This document shows positions 19,931 through 29,346 of a stretch of 64,000 nt of DNA, in pieces. Below the pieces are notes generated by a model. The model had not been told where the DNA came from. It saw only the letters and a program-made list of their open reading frames with translations, and searched no databases. Position numbers and translations under genes: made by a program. Origin of the DNA: an uncultured Eubacteriales bacterium (lineage in GTDB: Bacteria > Bacillota > Clostridia > Oscillospirales > Acutalibacteraceae); the NCBI GenBank assembly GCA_958417225.1, contig CATZCM010000004.1:1-64000 (forward strand). Direction: 5' to 3'. Position 1 is the stretch's first letter; each line of letters starts with the position of its first letter.

Positions 19931-22162
19931 TCAAATTACTGTATCTGGATTCATATCCACCGACGAAATAACCTTCGAGTAAGTACGATTAAGTTCAAAC
20001 TTATCCACAAACTCATTCAATTTATTGCGAAAAGCAATATTGTTCCGACACTTTATAATAATTCTGTATCTATATTGATTATTCACTTTATATATAGAAG
20101 CTCTAGACGGACCCAAAATTCTCATTGGTAACTTTTTTTCCTGTGCTATACCATTTTTAATCAGTTCTAAAAAGAACTTTGCTGCACTTAAAGATTTCAC
20201 CTCATCCGTACTTGTAAAGCTTACCACACACATATCCGAAAATGGTGGATATAACATAACTTTTCTCAAATTTATTTCTGATCTGTAAAACGCTTCATAA
20301 TCTTGCCTCGCCGCTAATTTTATTATTGGATTCTCAGGTGTATACGTCTGTATTATGGCTCTCGATCGTCCTCCGGATCTACCAGATCTGCCGACTACCT
20401 GAGTCAAGAGTGAAAATGTTCGTTCATAACTTCTAAAGTCATCATTATACAAAGACTGATCTGCTGACAGAACTCCCACTAAAGTTACATCTGGGAAATC
20501 CAAGCCTTTTGCAATCATTTGCGTACCAATCATTATATCATACTCTTTTTGACGAAATTTAGCAAAGGCTTGTTCATGAGCAAATCGTGCCATCGTTGTA
20601 TCCGTATCCATCCTAAGCACTCTAGCCCCAGGTAATTTTTGCAAAAGATCATCCTCAGCTCTTTGAGTTCCCATCCCAGAAAAATGAACTTGATTTTCAT
20701 GACATGACGGGCACTCACTCGAAAACGGAACTGAATATCCACAATAATGACACATAAGACGATCATTTGCCTTATGGTATATAAGTGAAATACTGCAATT
20801 AGGACACGAAAGCACCTGAGAACATTTTCTACACGACGCAAAAGTATTATATCCACGTCTATTAAGCAGAACTATTGACTGTTCATTTTTTTTAAGATTG
20901 TCCCTCAATTGTTCCAAAAGTGCATTACTTATCTGAGATGTGTTTCCACTCATCAATTCTTTATTCATGTCAACAATTGAAACTTCCGGTAACTTTGCTT
21001 CCCCATAACGCTTAGTTAATTTATGAAGCGAATATTTGCCACTTTGTGCATAAAAGAACGTTTCCACACTGGGAGTAGCTGACGACAACAACAACAAACA
21101 TTTGTTCTCTACAGCACGAAACTTAGCTACGTCCCGAGCATGAAACCTTGGTGATGATTCTGATTTATACGTATATTCTTGTTCCTCATCCATTATAATA
21201 AGCCCCAAATTCTCCACCGGAGCAAACACCGCTGATCTTGTACCTATAACTATTTTAGCACTTTTGTCTTTGACACTTTTCCACTGAATCATTCTCTCTC
21301 TGTCACTAAGACCACTATGGAATACAGCTATTCCTCTACCAAACTTATCAACAAACACAGAAATCATCTGTGGTGTCAATGAAATCTCCGGAACCATAAC
21401 AATCACACTTTTGCCCAAATTCACAACATGTTTAATAAGTTTCATAAATACTGAAGTTTTCCCGCTACCCGTAATCCCATACAAAAGCGACACTCGACCT
21501 TTATTTTCATTAATTTCTCTCAGAAGGCCTTTATATACAAATTCCTGATCCTCAGTCAATACAATGCTCTTTGTTTCACAATCAACTCTTGTAGCAATAT
21601 TCAAAAAAGATCCCTGACTTGACTCCATACACTCAACTATACCATTTTTCACAAGAGAATTAAGAACTGATACCGTCGTCCCCGTAAAGTAATTCACTTC
21701 TTTAGCGGACATTTCTCCTTTTTGTGCAAGTACCTCACAAACTGCTTTTTGTTTTGTAGAAAGTTTTAATTTGCACTCATCAATACCATCTTTTAACCGA
21801 AATGTCTTTATTATACGTTCTTTCGTATTATTCAACAATTTACTAGGTAAAAAAGTTTTTATTATTTTAAACAAAGTGCATTGATATCGATCCTTCATCC
21901 AAATTGCAAGATCTAACATTTCATTTGTAAGAACAGGAACATCATCTAATACACTTATTACACTTTTGCATTTTTCAGAAACCTCATCCTCATTGTTTCT
22001 TTCAAAAATCATTCCATCCCGAATGGAATTCCCACTACCAAAAGGGATTTTCACCCTACATCCAGGAAATGCCACATCGCAAAGTTCATCCGGAACTTTA
22101 TAGGAAAAAAGTTTATCAAAAGATCTTTTCACATTATCAACCGCAACACTAACTGTAATCAA
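19931..22162 (-). CDS. priA: Primosomal replication protein N' (PriA helicase)
   Basis: 743 residues. DNA-binding N-terminal domain; Walker A GITGSGKTS near residue 229; DEEQ box (MDEEQEYTYKSE); eight zinc-binding cysteines in the CRKCSQVLSCPNC and CHYCGYS / CPSC region; helicase C motifs (GTQMIAKGLDFP, QVVGRSGR). PriA reloads the replicative helicase at stalled forks. The TTG start overlaps the rpoZ stop (TTGA), with GGAGAG just before, so the two are coupled. Confidence 0.96.
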   Translation of the reverse strand: MITVSVAVDNVKRSFDKLFSYKVPDELCDVAFPGCRVKIPFGSGNSIRDGMIFERNNEDEVSEKCKSVISVLDDVPVLTNEMLDLAIWMKDRYQCTLFKIIKTFLPSKLLNNTKERIIKTFRLKDGIDECKLKLSTKQKAVCEVLAQKGEMSAKEVNYFTGTTVSVLNSLVKNGIVECMESSQGSFLNIATRVDCETKSIVLTEDQEFVYKGLLREINENKGRVSLLYGITGSGKTSVFMKLIKHVVNLGKSVIVMVPEISLTPQMISVFVDKFGRGIAVFHSGLSDRERMIQWKSVKDKSAKIVIGTRSAVFAPVENLGLIIMDEEQEYTYKSESSPRFHARDVAKFRAVENKCLLLLSSATPSVETFFYAQSGKYSLHKLTKRYGEAKLPEVSIVDMNKELMSGNTSQISNALLEQLRDNLKKNEQSIVLLNRRGYNTFASCRKCSQVLSCPNCSISLIYHKANDRLMCHYCGYSVPFSSECPSCHENQVHFSGMGTQRAEDDLLQKLPGARVLRMDTDTTMARFAHEQAFAKFRQKEYDIMIGTQMIAKGLDFPDVTLVGVLSADQSLYNDDFRSYERTFSLLTQVVGRSGRSGGRSRAIIQTYTPENPIIKLAARQDYEAFYRSEINLRKVMLYPPFSDMCVVSFTSTDEVKSLSAAKFFLELIKNGIAQEKKLPMRILGPSRASIYKVNNQYRYRIIIKCRNNIAFRNKLNEFVDKFELNRTYSKVISSVDMNPDTVI

Positions 22163-22362
22163 TCATCTCTCTCCGGTTCTAAGATTTCGTACTTATGTTC
22201 CTTAAAATCCTTTATTGCTAAATTGACTGGTTTTTCAACAATTTGCTCTTTATTGCGATCCATTTTATCTGCAATTTCTCTAGCCCTTTTCGATACCGCC
22301 ATTACAAGAGCATATCTACTTTCTTTTCCTTTGAGCATATCATCGACAGATGGTTTAATCAT
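22159..22362 (-). CDS. rpoZ: RNA polymerase omega subunit
   Basis: 67 residues from the ATG at 22362 with GAGGTG upstream. MIKPSVDDMLKGKESRYALV and the following ...VSKRAREIADK match the omega family's conserved N-terminal helix pair. It helps fold the beta' subunit. It overlaps gmk by 8 nt and priA by 4 nt. In many Firmicutes coaBC lies between rpoZ and priA; it is not here. Confidence 0.93.
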   Translation of the reverse strand: MIKPSVDDMLKGKESRYALVMAVSKRAREIADKMDRNKEQIVEKPVNLAIKDFKEHKYEILEPERDD

Positions 22363-22963
22363 TTTCAAGCACCTCATTTATTATTTTTGTCATTCTGAAA
22401 GATCTATACCTTTCAGACTTAATTATATTGCATACAGCTGACGCACATTCGTCTACATTGTCGTTTACCACAACGTAATCATATCCAAATGCAAGTCCAA
22501 CCTCATGTCTAGCCACATTTAAACGCTTTTCTCTTGCACATTCGTCCTCCGTATTTCTATTTAAAAGTCTTTCCTCTAACACTTTCATCGACGGCGGCAG
22601 TACAAAAACCCCAACGGCATCTTTGCATCTACTACGAACCATTTCTGCACCTTTCACTTCAATTTTCAACACAACATTGTATCCTTCATCAAGCCACTTT
22701 TCCACCATTTTTTTTGGAGTCCCGTAATAATTGTCACAATACTGCACATACTCAAGAAGTTCATTATTACTTATCATCTCCATAAAATCTTCTTTAGAAG
22801 TAAAAAAATAATCTTTTCCATCTATTTCGCCATCTCGTGCAGCTCTTGTAGTTGATGATATAGATTGCTTTATTGTAGGATCTTTCTTCAAAACTTCACT
22901 GAGGATTGTATCTTTTCCGGCGCCGGACGGTGCTGAAAAAACTATAAGTAACCCTTTATTCAT
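22355..22963 (-). CDS. gmk: Guanylate kinase
   Basis: 202 residues with TAGGAGG before ATG. P-loop FSAPSGAGKDT at 9-19, GMP-binding SSTTRAARDGEIDGKDYFF near 36, and the VLKIEVKGAEMVR lid region. It converts GMP to GDP. It is the second gene of remA-gmk-rpoZ-priA-def-fmt. Confidence 0.97.
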   Translation of the reverse strand: MNKGLLIVFSAPSGAGKDTILSEVLKKDPTIKQSISSTTRAARDGEIDGKDYFFTSKEDFMEMISNNELLEYVQYCDNYYGTPKKMVEKWLDEGYNVVLKIEVKGAEMVRSRCKDAVGVFVLPPSMKVLEERLLNRNTEDECAREKRLNVARHEVGLAFGYDYVVVNDNVDECASAVCNIIKSERYRSFRMTKIINEVLEND

Positions 22964-22985
22964 AACTTCTCCTCCTAATTATACA

Positions 22986-23225
22986 TTATTCTTTTTCCGA
23001 AAGTCTATTAGTAATTGTTTCTAACTGTAAGCCAGATAAAATAACATGTCCACTATTCATTACAATAACTGATTTCGTTTTTCTCCCACATGTTGCATCA
23101 ATTAACACAGTTTTTTCCTTTGCATCCTGAATAATTCTTTTTATTGGCGCCGAATCCTGAGTCAAAACCGCAACAACTTTATCTTTGGATATCGCATTTC
23201 CAAATCCTATATTTACAAAATCCAT
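22986..23225 (-). CDS. remA: RemA family DNA-binding regulator (DUF370)
   Basis: 79 residues: IGFGNAISKDKVVAVL, SAPIKRIIQDAKEK and DATCGRKTKSVIVM are the conserved blocks. In Bacillus, RemA forms a ring that binds DNA and activates matrix and osmoprotection genes. Its place directly ahead of gmk is a widespread Firmicutes arrangement. GGAGGTG precedes the ATG. Confidence 0.93.
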   Translation of the reverse strand: MDFVNIGFGNAISKDKVVAVLTQDSAPIKRIIQDAKEKTVLIDATCGRKTKSVIVMNSGHVILSGLQLETITNRLSEKE

Positions 23226-23316
23226 ACTTCACCTCCAAATAGCTTTCTTATTAGTATACCTCTTTTACTGTCATCTTGTCAAATTTTAATTTACTACAAA
23301 AAAATAAATCTCACCG

Positions 23317-23345
23317 TTGACATCATTAAAATAGTTTGATACACT
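23317..23345 (+). promoter_or_regulatory. Sigma-A promoter of nagZ
   Basis: TTGACA, exact 17-nt spacer, TACACT, ending 36 nt ahead of the start codon. Confidence 0.8.
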
Positions 23346-23381
23346 AGATTTAAATATTTTTAGAAAGGACGGTTACCACAT

Positions 23382-24503
23382 ATGAAAATAACTATTTTGA
23401 GCGTAATACTGACATTAATTTTAATATTATCCGCTTGTAGCAAAAAATCAATTTCTGAACGCACTTTGGAAAAAATGAATCTCCATGAAAAAATATCTCA
23501 ACTTTTCATATTACAACCTGAAGCACTGAAACTTTCACCTGACGATCCCGACAACACCACAACAGTTTCTAGCAGTACAACGGAATTTCTGAAAAAATAT
23601 CCTATCGGAGGCGTTATTTTTTTCGGACGCAATGTTCAAAACCCTGACCAATTGACTTCTTTCACCGCATCGCTCCAAAACAATAGCACAATTCCTCTCT
23701 TCATGAGCATTGATGAAGAAGGCGGTAAGGTGGCACGAATTGCTAACTCTGATAATTTCAACGAACCAAAGTACTCCAGCATGGAGCAAATCGGTGAAAC
23801 GAACAACACCTCTAACGCATACGAAGTAGGGCATACAATTGGCACATACCTGAAAAAATACGGATTCAATTTAGACTTTGCTCCCGTAGCAGACATCAAC
23901 ACCAATCCCCAAAATCGAGTAATTGGTAACCGGGCATTTGGTAGTACCCCAAACCTAGTATCAGATATGGTATCTGCTACAATTGATGGATTTCACAAAA
24001 CTGGCGTAATGTGTTGCATAAAACATTTTCCAGGACACGGTGACACATCTAAAGACACCCACGATGAATACGTAGCAGTCAATAAAACCTGGAACGAATT
24101 ACTTTCTTGTGAATTAAGCCCATTTATAAATTCGCTTCATTCCACAGACATGGTAATGATCGCGCACATCACAACCCCCAATATAACATCCGACAACCTC
24201 CCAGCTTCACTTTCGCAAGACATTATAAAAGGCAAATTAAGAAATGAACTTGGGTTTAATGGTGTAGTAATCACAGATTCGCTTCGTATGGGAGCAATCA
24301 CCAACCACTATTCAGCAGCTGAATGTGCTATAAAAACTATCTTGGCTGGTACAGACATCATTTTAATGCCAAATGACTTTATGGAAGCCTATAATGGAAT
24401 ATACAACGCTGTAAAAGACGGAACTATAACTGAAGATAATATTAACGAAAGTGTTCTCAGGATTTTAAAGCTAAAAGAAAAATACAACTTATTGGCAGAC
24501 TAA
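23382..24503 (+). CDS. nagZ: Lipoprotein beta-N-acetylhexosaminidase, GH3 family
   Basis: 373 residues. Signal peptide with lipobox LSAC (Cys19), so it is probably anchored on the outer face of the membrane. GH3 features: IDEEGGKVARI near residue 110, the NagZ His/Asp loop KHFPGHGDTSKDTH near 208, and the nucleophile Asp in VITDSLRMGAI. It removes N-acetylglucosamine from muropeptides or related glycans, in cell-wall turnover. It stands alone, with a good promoter and terminator. Confidence 0.93.
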   Translation: MKITILSVILTLILILSACSKKSISERTLEKMNLHEKISQLFILQPEALKLSPDDPDNTTTVSSSTTEFLKKYPIGGVIFFGRNVQNPDQLTSFTASLQNNSTIPLFMSIDEEGGKVARIANSDNFNEPKYSSMEQIGETNNTSNAYEVGHTIGTYLKKYGFNLDFAPVADINTNPQNRVIGNRAFGSTPNLVSDMVSATIDGFHKTGVMCCIKHFPGHGDTSKDTHDEYVAVNKTWNELLSCELSPFINSLHSTDMVMIAHITTPNITSDNLPASLSQDIIKGKLRNELGFNGVVITDSLRMGAITNHYSAAECAIKTILAGTDIILMPNDFMEAYNGIYNAVKDGTITEDNINESVLRILKLKEKYNLLAD

Positions 24504-24510
24504 AAAACGT

Positions 24511-24560
24511 AAACTTGCACATAAAACACTATACTATATCTGTTATGTGCAAGTTTTTAA
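24511..24560 (+). terminator. Terminator after nagZ
   Basis: 14-bp perfect stem (24511-24524 with 24543-24556) followed by a T run. Confidence 0.9.
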
Positions 24561-24569
24561 ATTTAAATT

Positions 24570-24607
24570 AAAAATAGCAGGAAAACTGAACTATGCCACC
24601 TCCTGCC
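24570..24607 (-). terminator. Terminator after acpP
   Basis: On the minus strand GCAGGA pairs with TCCTGC, then TATTTTTAATTT. It is 12 nt past the acpP stop. Confidence 0.7.
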
Positions 24608-24618
24608 AATTTTATTAT

Positions 24619-24849
24619 TTATTTTTGCACATCTTCGATGTACTTAACTAACTGCTCCACTGTCCGAATATTCTCAACTTCCTCATCCGGAACTTCTATC
24701 TCGAATTCATCCTCTATAGCCATTATAATGTCTATGACATCTAGTGAATCAGCCCCGAGATCATTTTCTATATTAGTTTCCAAAGTAATGTTTTCTTCAT
24801 CTACATCAAATTGCTGACTTAAAATCATCTTCAATTTCTCAAATACCAT
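24619..24849 (-). CDS. acpP: Acyl carrier protein
   Basis: 76 residues from the ATG at 24849 after GAGAGGTG. The phosphopantetheine site is the Ser in DLGADSLD near residue 36, in a strongly acidic helix bundle. It carries acyl chains in fatty-acid synthesis. It stands alone, not in a fab cluster. Confidence 0.97.
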   Translation of the reverse strand: MVFEKLKMILSQQFDVDEENITLETNIENDLGADSLDVIDIIMAIEDEFEIEVPDEEVENIRTVEQLVKYIEDVQK

Positions 24850-25012
24850 TTTATTCACCTCTCTCTGAAACGACATATCGTTACAATTTTATAGACAGCC
24901 TAAAAAATATATTATTATTAAAATTCTCCTTTGTCAATACCTTTTTTGAAATTTTTTTCATTTTATTCAAGTTATATTTAAAATTCCATAAAGTTTAGGC
25001 TATATGCTAAAA

Positions 25013-26167
25013 TTAAAACACTGAACCAAAAAAATCCTTTATTTTCTGAAAGAATCCTTTTTTGATATATTGTCCATCGCACACTTCACATGCGGTCAAA
25101 TTCACCTTAGCCAATGTACGCCCATCACACGTATAAACAAGCTGACCTACAACCTGATCCCTTTTTATCGGTGCATAAACAAACCTTGGCAATTCAACCG
25201 TTTCCTTTATCCTACTTTCGCAATCTTTGCTTATTGCAAGTTGCACTGATTCTTTTGGATACACCGCTAGTTCCTCCTTTTCACCACCAACTACTTCAAC
25301 ACACCATTTTCTACTATTTCCAAAAGTTTTAAGAACACTCTTGCTAAACCCATAATCAAGTAATCTTTTATGATCCTCCCAATCATTCGGGTCGCTTAAG
25401 GTAACTGCAACTAATCGTATTCCTCCCCTTTCAGCACTAGAAACAAGACATCTTTTTGCAAGCTTAGTATACCCAGTTTTTACTCCAACTGCACCATCAT
25501 ATTCACGCAAAAGTCTATTACTATTTTTTAATATCCTTGTACCTTTCGGTTCAATAAACGGAACTTCTATTTTCGACTTAGACACAATGTCATAAAACAT
25601 TGAGTTATCCATGGCATGAGAAGCTAATAATGCCATATCATATGCCGTTGAGTGGTGATCTCCTACATCAAGACCCGATGGCGTAACAAAATGCGTATCA
25701 CACATCCCAAACGATCTTGCTTTTTCATTCATCATCTCAGCAAAACATTCAGTCGAACCACTAATAGCTACTGCTGCAGAATGAGCAGCATCATTTCCGG
25801 AGACAGCCATCATTCCACGTGCCAGGCTCTCAAGTGTCAAGACATCCCCAACCTGTAACCCCATCGATGAACCTTCAACCGGAACCATCTCATTTGTTAT
25901 TGTTATCTCACGATTACACTTTTCTGCTTCTTCCACTGTGAGCAATGCCGTCATTATTTTAGTGGTGCTCGCCATTGGTAGCTTTTCGTGAGAGTTTTTT
26001 TCGTATAGCACCTGACATGTATCTGCCGTCATAACAATCGCAGATTTTGCGGAATTTTCCGGACAACCTACATCCGAATCTGCACTGCAACTTAAGCTAC
26101 AAAAAGCAAAATTCAAAATCAATGTTATGTAAGTACAAATCTTTAAAAATTTAGGTCTATTAATCAT
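25013..26167 (-). CDS. dacF: D-alanyl-D-alanine carboxypeptidase (S11 family, DacF-like)
   Basis: 384 residues from the ATG at 26167, after AAGGGA. A signal peptide is followed by a mature N-terminus with several Cys. Catalytic motifs: STTK in PMASTTKIM, SGN in AVSGNDAAH, KTG in VGVKTGYTK. The C-terminal PBP5-like domain ends in a basic amphipathic helix (YIKKGFFQKIKDFFGSVF) that would hold it to the membrane. It trims the terminal D-Ala from peptidoglycan stems. Single gene. Confidence 0.94.
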   Translation of the reverse strand: MINRPKFLKICTYITLILNFAFCSLSCSADSDVGCPENSAKSAIVMTADTCQVLYEKNSHEKLPMASTTKIMTALLTVEEAEKCNREITITNEMVPVEGSSMGLQVGDVLTLESLARGMMAVSGNDAAHSAAVAISGSTECFAEMMNEKARSFGMCDTHFVTPSGLDVGDHHSTAYDMALLASHAMDNSMFYDIVSKSKIEVPFIEPKGTRILKNSNRLLREYDGAVGVKTGYTKLAKRCLVSSAERGGIRLVAVTLSDPNDWEDHKRLLDYGFSKSVLKTFGNSRKWCVEVVGGEKEELAVYPKESVQLAISKDCESRIKETVELPRFVYAPIKRDQVVGQLVYTCDGRTLAKVNLTACEVCDGQYIKKGFFQKIKDFFGSVF

Positions 26168-26336
26168 TTTCTGCATTCCCTTCATTAAATCTGTTTTTTA
26201 CGTTTATAAACACAATTTCATATAACGTAAATAAGTCTGTCATATTTATATGCGGCTTATTCTAAACACATAACACTACAAAATTGAAAAAAATATTATC
26301 ATATGTCAAATTAGCTTAAAACTCCAATTCTAACAT

Positions 26337-26365
26337 TTGACAAACATTATTTTGATAACTATAAT
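26337..26365 (+). promoter_or_regulatory. Sigma-A promoter of dcd
   Basis: TTGACA, 17-nt spacer, TATAAT: consensus in both boxes, 60 nt ahead of the start codon. Confidence 0.85.
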
Positions 26366-26424
26366 TATAACATAAATAATTTAAATATCGTAAATCTAAA
26401 GAGTTATGGAAATGGGGAATTAAA

Positions 26425-26976
26425 ATGATTTTATCAGACAAAACTATATTTGAGATGTTAAAAGAAAGCAGACTTCGTATCACACCTCTCGAACAAAATC
26501 AAGTTCAACCTGCAAGTGTAGACATACGTCTTGGAAACACATTCAGTATTGTGGAAGACACTTCAAACGGAATCATAAATCTAGAAAATGAAATCGTCTA
26601 TAAAACCATAACAACAGATAAATATATTTTAATGCCAGGTCAGTTTGTGCTCGCAAGTACAATGGAGTATTTTTCTCTACCAAACAACATAACTGCCTTC
26701 GTGGAAGGAAGAAGTTCACTAGGTCGTATGGGCCTTTTTATCCAAAATGCAGGTTGGGTAGACCCAGGATTTGAAGGAGAAATTACATTAGAGCTATTTA
26801 ACGCAAACCGATGTGCAATAGAATTACAAACGGGCAGAAGAGTTGGACAGCTTGTTTTTGCTAAAATGGACAGTAACGCCGAAAAACCATACTCTGGTAA
26901 ATATCAATTTCAAAGAGGAGCAACTGGGTCAAAGGTATTTTTAGATAGTGAAATAAATAACTTGCAACAAAAATAA
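26425..26976 (+). CDS. dcd: dCTP deaminase
   Basis: 183 residues. MILSDKTI start, QVQPASVDIRLG near residue 27, and the active-site stretch GRSSLGRMGLF / VDPGFEGEITLEL with the catalytic Glu. It turns dCTP into dUTP on the way to dTMP. Whether it also releases dUMP directly cannot be judged by eye. It precedes a YcxB-like gene that has its own promoter at the dcd stop codon. Confidence 0.95.
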   Translation: MILSDKTIFEMLKESRLRITPLEQNQVQPASVDIRLGNTFSIVEDTSNGIINLENEIVYKTITTDKYILMPGQFVLASTMEYFSLPNNITAFVEGRSSLGRMGLFIQNAGWVDPGFEGEITLELFNANRCAIELQTGRRVGQLVFAKMDSNAEKPYSGKYQFQRGATGSKVFLDSEINNLQQK

Positions 26977-26990
26977 AAATAATGTATAAT
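26962..26990 (+). promoter_or_regulatory. Sigma-A promoter of the YcxB-like gene
   Basis: TTGCAA, 17-nt spacer, TATAAT, overlapping the dcd stop codon. Confidence 0.7.
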
Positions 26991-27023
26991 AAACTCATAT
27001 TATAAAAAAAGGAGCTGAACAAT

Positions 27024-27581
27024 ATGTTTGAAACATCTGGTACTCTCAGTAAAAATGAACTGATGGAAATTATCCCCGCAGCAGTAGCAAAAAAAGCTAA
27101 AAAAACATATTATCAAGTAATTCTAGTAATTGCATTGCTTTTTGCCATAGCTGTGGTTCCACTATTTTTAACATCCCCATTATCCCCAATCCCATCTATC
27201 AACCAATATAATTGGTTATACTGGATTTCTTTATTTTGCGCTTGTGTTATTATGATAATTCCTCTCGTGCTGTATTATCCCGGAAGACAATATAAAATGA
27301 AAGTTTTGTCTATTTTGTCAAATTACCAGGATTGGTACGGAAATACTTGCAAGAATATTTCTTCATCATTTGATGAATCTACTGTCAAATATATTGACAA
27401 AGATTCCGGTGGCACTTTTGTCGTTCATTATACATCATTCGTAAGGTTCATCGAAACCAAAAATTTTTATATTGTAATGATGAAATCCGGAGCATTTGTT
27501 CCAGTTTTCAAAAATCAGCTAACCACTCAAGAACAAACTAAATTAAAGCAATTTATTAGCACAAAAGTTCCTATTATATAA
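27024..27581 (+). CDS. YcxB-like membrane protein
   Basis: 185 residues with AAAAGGAGC before ATG. Two TM segments (about 28-50 and 65-86) are followed by a cytoplasmic domain in which FVVHYTSFVRFIETKNFYIVM and GAFVPVFKNQ match the YcxB-like C-terminal pattern. Function of the family is unknown. It is followed 48 nt later by a phosphoesterase gene on the same strand. Confidence 0.7.
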   Translation: MFETSGTLSKNELMEIIPAAVAKKAKKTYYQVILVIALLFAIAVVPLFLTSPLSPIPSINQYNWLYWISLFCACVIMIIPLVLYYPGRQYKMKVLSILSNYQDWYGNTCKNISSSFDESTVKYIDKDSGGTFVVHYTSFVRFIETKNFYIVMMKSGAFVPVFKNQLTTQEQTKLKQFISTKVPII

Positions 27582-27629
27582 GGCCTATTATCTCTTTAAG
27601 TACACTCAAGGAGGATACAATATAACATA

Positions 27630-28319
27630 ATGTCAATTTACGCAATCGCAGATTTGCACCTATCACTTAGCTCCTCAAAACCTATGGACATATTCGACGG
27701 GTGGGAAAACTACATAACCAAATTAAAAACAAATTGGAAAAATACTGTCAAAAATGAAGATACCGTAGTCATCGCCGGAGATATTTCCTGGGCAATGAAA
27801 CTTAACGACACATTAAATGACTTCACTTTCATAGAAAATCTTCCAGGAAAAAAAATATTATTAAAAGGTAATCACGATTACTGGTGGACGACCCGCAACA
27901 AAATTCAAACGTTTTTCGAAAAAAATAACTTAAAAAGCCTTTCAATACTTTTCAATTCAACAATTGCCGTGGGCGATGTGTGTATCTGCGGCACAAAAGG
28001 TGTCTCAGTTGACATATCCACTCAGGAAGATTTAAAACTTGAATCTCGTGAAACAATAAGGCTTGAGAATTCCATTTTGCAGGCAGAGCAATTAAATAAA
28101 AAGCCAATAGTATTTTTACATTATCCACCGATTTGTTGCAACAAAAAATCCCAAAAAATACTAAACGTACTTTCGAAACATAATATTAAACAGTGTTACT
28201 ACGGTCACATTCATGGAAAAAATTCTCGAAAGAGAGCTTTTGAAGGAACTTACCAAAATATTGAGTTCCACTTAATTTCATGTGATCATATCGGTTTTAC
28301 TCCGAGGCTAGTTAAATGA
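27630..28319 (+). CDS. Calcineurin-like metallophosphoesterase
   Basis: 229 residues. All di-metal motifs are present: ADLHLS at residues 7-12, GDISWAM near 50, GNHDYWW near 78, FLHYPP near 167 and YGHIHG near 190. The substrate is unknown; YkuE-type and diadenosine-phosphatase-like relatives are both possible. The AAGGAGG lies about 14 nt ahead of the ATG, unusually far, yet no other in-frame start fits better. Confidence 0.88.
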   Translation: MSIYAIADLHLSLSSSKPMDIFDGWENYITKLKTNWKNTVKNEDTVVIAGDISWAMKLNDTLNDFTFIENLPGKKILLKGNHDYWWTTRNKIQTFFEKNNLKSLSILFNSTIAVGDVCICGTKGVSVDISTQEDLKLESRETIRLENSILQAEQLNKKPIVFLHYPPICCNKKSQKILNVLSKHNIKQCYYGHIHGKNSRKRAFEGTYQNIEFHLISCDHIGFTPRLVK

Positions 28320-28358
28320 TCGAACAGCCCACCAAATTTACACATAGGGGGAATTTTG

Positions 28359-29102
28359 ATGATAAAGAAAAAAACTTTACTTACAACTTATATTGTAATG
28401 TGTTCAGCAACCGCCATAGTTGCCGGGTATTGCCTGTATATACACACAATCGATGATTTTTCGCTCGCATTAGCTAGCTTAGCTTTATATGCTGTCCCTG
28501 CATTCTGCGAAAAAATTTTCAAAGTTCAAATTACATGCACCTTAAAAATTACTTTCTTGTTATTTGTTTTTTGTAGCGAAATAATAGGCAGTATCTTTCT
28601 CTTTTATAGGACAGTACCATGGTGGGACACTATGCTCCATACATTTAATGGTTTTATCTGTGCAGCCATTGGATTTTCACTTGTAGATGTCATGAATCGA
28701 AAGAAAAAACTATCCTCTCAACTATCTCCTATTTTTTTAATAACAGTTGCATTTTGCTTTTCAATGACAGTTGGAGTTGTATGGGAATTTTTCGAGTTTG
28801 CTATGGATCAAATAGTTGGATGTGATATGCAAAGGGATACTGTAATTTCATCTATTCACTCAGCGCTACTAGATCCTACTAAACATGACACTACTAATAT
28901 AGAAAATATTCATGAAGTTATTGTAAATGGTCAAAAATTAAATATAGACGGATACCTGGATATCGGCTTAATCGACACTATGATGGATCTTTTAGTGAAT
29001 TGTGCTGGAGCAATTGTTTTCTGTATAATTGCATATATAAGCACCTCAAAAAAGTATAATAACAAACTTTTGAAAATTTTTGCACTTGCACCAAAAGAAT
29101 GA
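28359..29102 (+). CDS. Multi-pass membrane protein, DUF2238/YjdF-like
   Basis: 247 residues from the ATG at 28359, with AGGGGG 7 nt upstream. About six to seven TM helices. WWDTMLHTFNGF, VVWEFFEFAMDQIVG and LIDTMMDLLVNCAGA match the D-H, W-E and D-D-N-G pattern seen in DUF2238-type proteins. A polar loop with HDTTNIENIHEV lies between helices. Function unknown. Last gene of a plus-strand run, closed by a bidirectional terminator. Confidence 0.7.
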   Translation: MIKKKTLLTTYIVMCSATAIVAGYCLYIHTIDDFSLALASLALYAVPAFCEKIFKVQITCTLKITFLLFVFCSEIIGSIFLFYRTVPWWDTMLHTFNGFICAAIGFSLVDVMNRKKKLSSQLSPIFLITVAFCFSMTVGVVWEFFEFAMDQIVGCDMQRDTVISSIHSALLDPTKHDTTNIENIHEVIVNGQKLNIDGYLDIGLIDTMMDLLVNCAGAIVFCIIAYISTSKKYNNKLLKIFALAPKE

Positions 29103-29112
29103 ACAAATTTAT

Positions 29113-29156
29113 AAACGGGTAAAAATCAACCAAAGGCGATTTTTACCCGTTTTATT
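29113..29156 (+). terminator. Bidirectional terminator between the DUF2238-like gene and scfA
   Basis: 15-bp perfect stem (29113-29127 with 29138-29152) followed by TTTATTT on the plus strand and by TATAAATTTG on the minus strand. It serves the converging genes on both sides. Confidence 0.85.
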
Positions 29157-29184
29157 TGAGATTTTGTTATTTTACTCTGTAACG

Positions 29185-29322
29185 CTATTTTTCACATTTT
29201 TGATTTGCTACAGTGCAAGACGTTTTACACGCAGACTGACAAGATGCCTGACATTCTCCGCATCCGCCTTTTTGTGCACTTTCTTTAAGCTTTGCACTAT
29301 TTAAAGATTTGATATGTTTCAC
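29185..29322 (-). CDS. scfA: SCIFF peptide precursor (six cysteines in 45 residues)
   Basis: Short gene of exactly 45 codons plus TAG, from a GTG with AGGGGTG upstream. The peptide starts VKHIKSLNSAKLKES and has six Cys at 21, 24, 28, 32, 36 and 43 within GGCGECQASCQSACKTSC, the signature of the SCIFF family. In other Clostridia the radical-SAM maturase ScfB installs a Cys-to-Thr thioether; the acceptor Thr region (KTSCTVAN) is intact. It follows yajC and TIGR04086 in the usual order, but the maturase gene is not next to it: the next gene is on the opposite strand. Identification is very secure. Confidence 0.96.
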   Translation of the reverse strand: MKHIKSLNSAKLKESAQKGGCGECQASCQSACKTSCTVANQKCEK

Positions 29323-29346
29323 TTCACTCACCCCTTTCATTACTTT

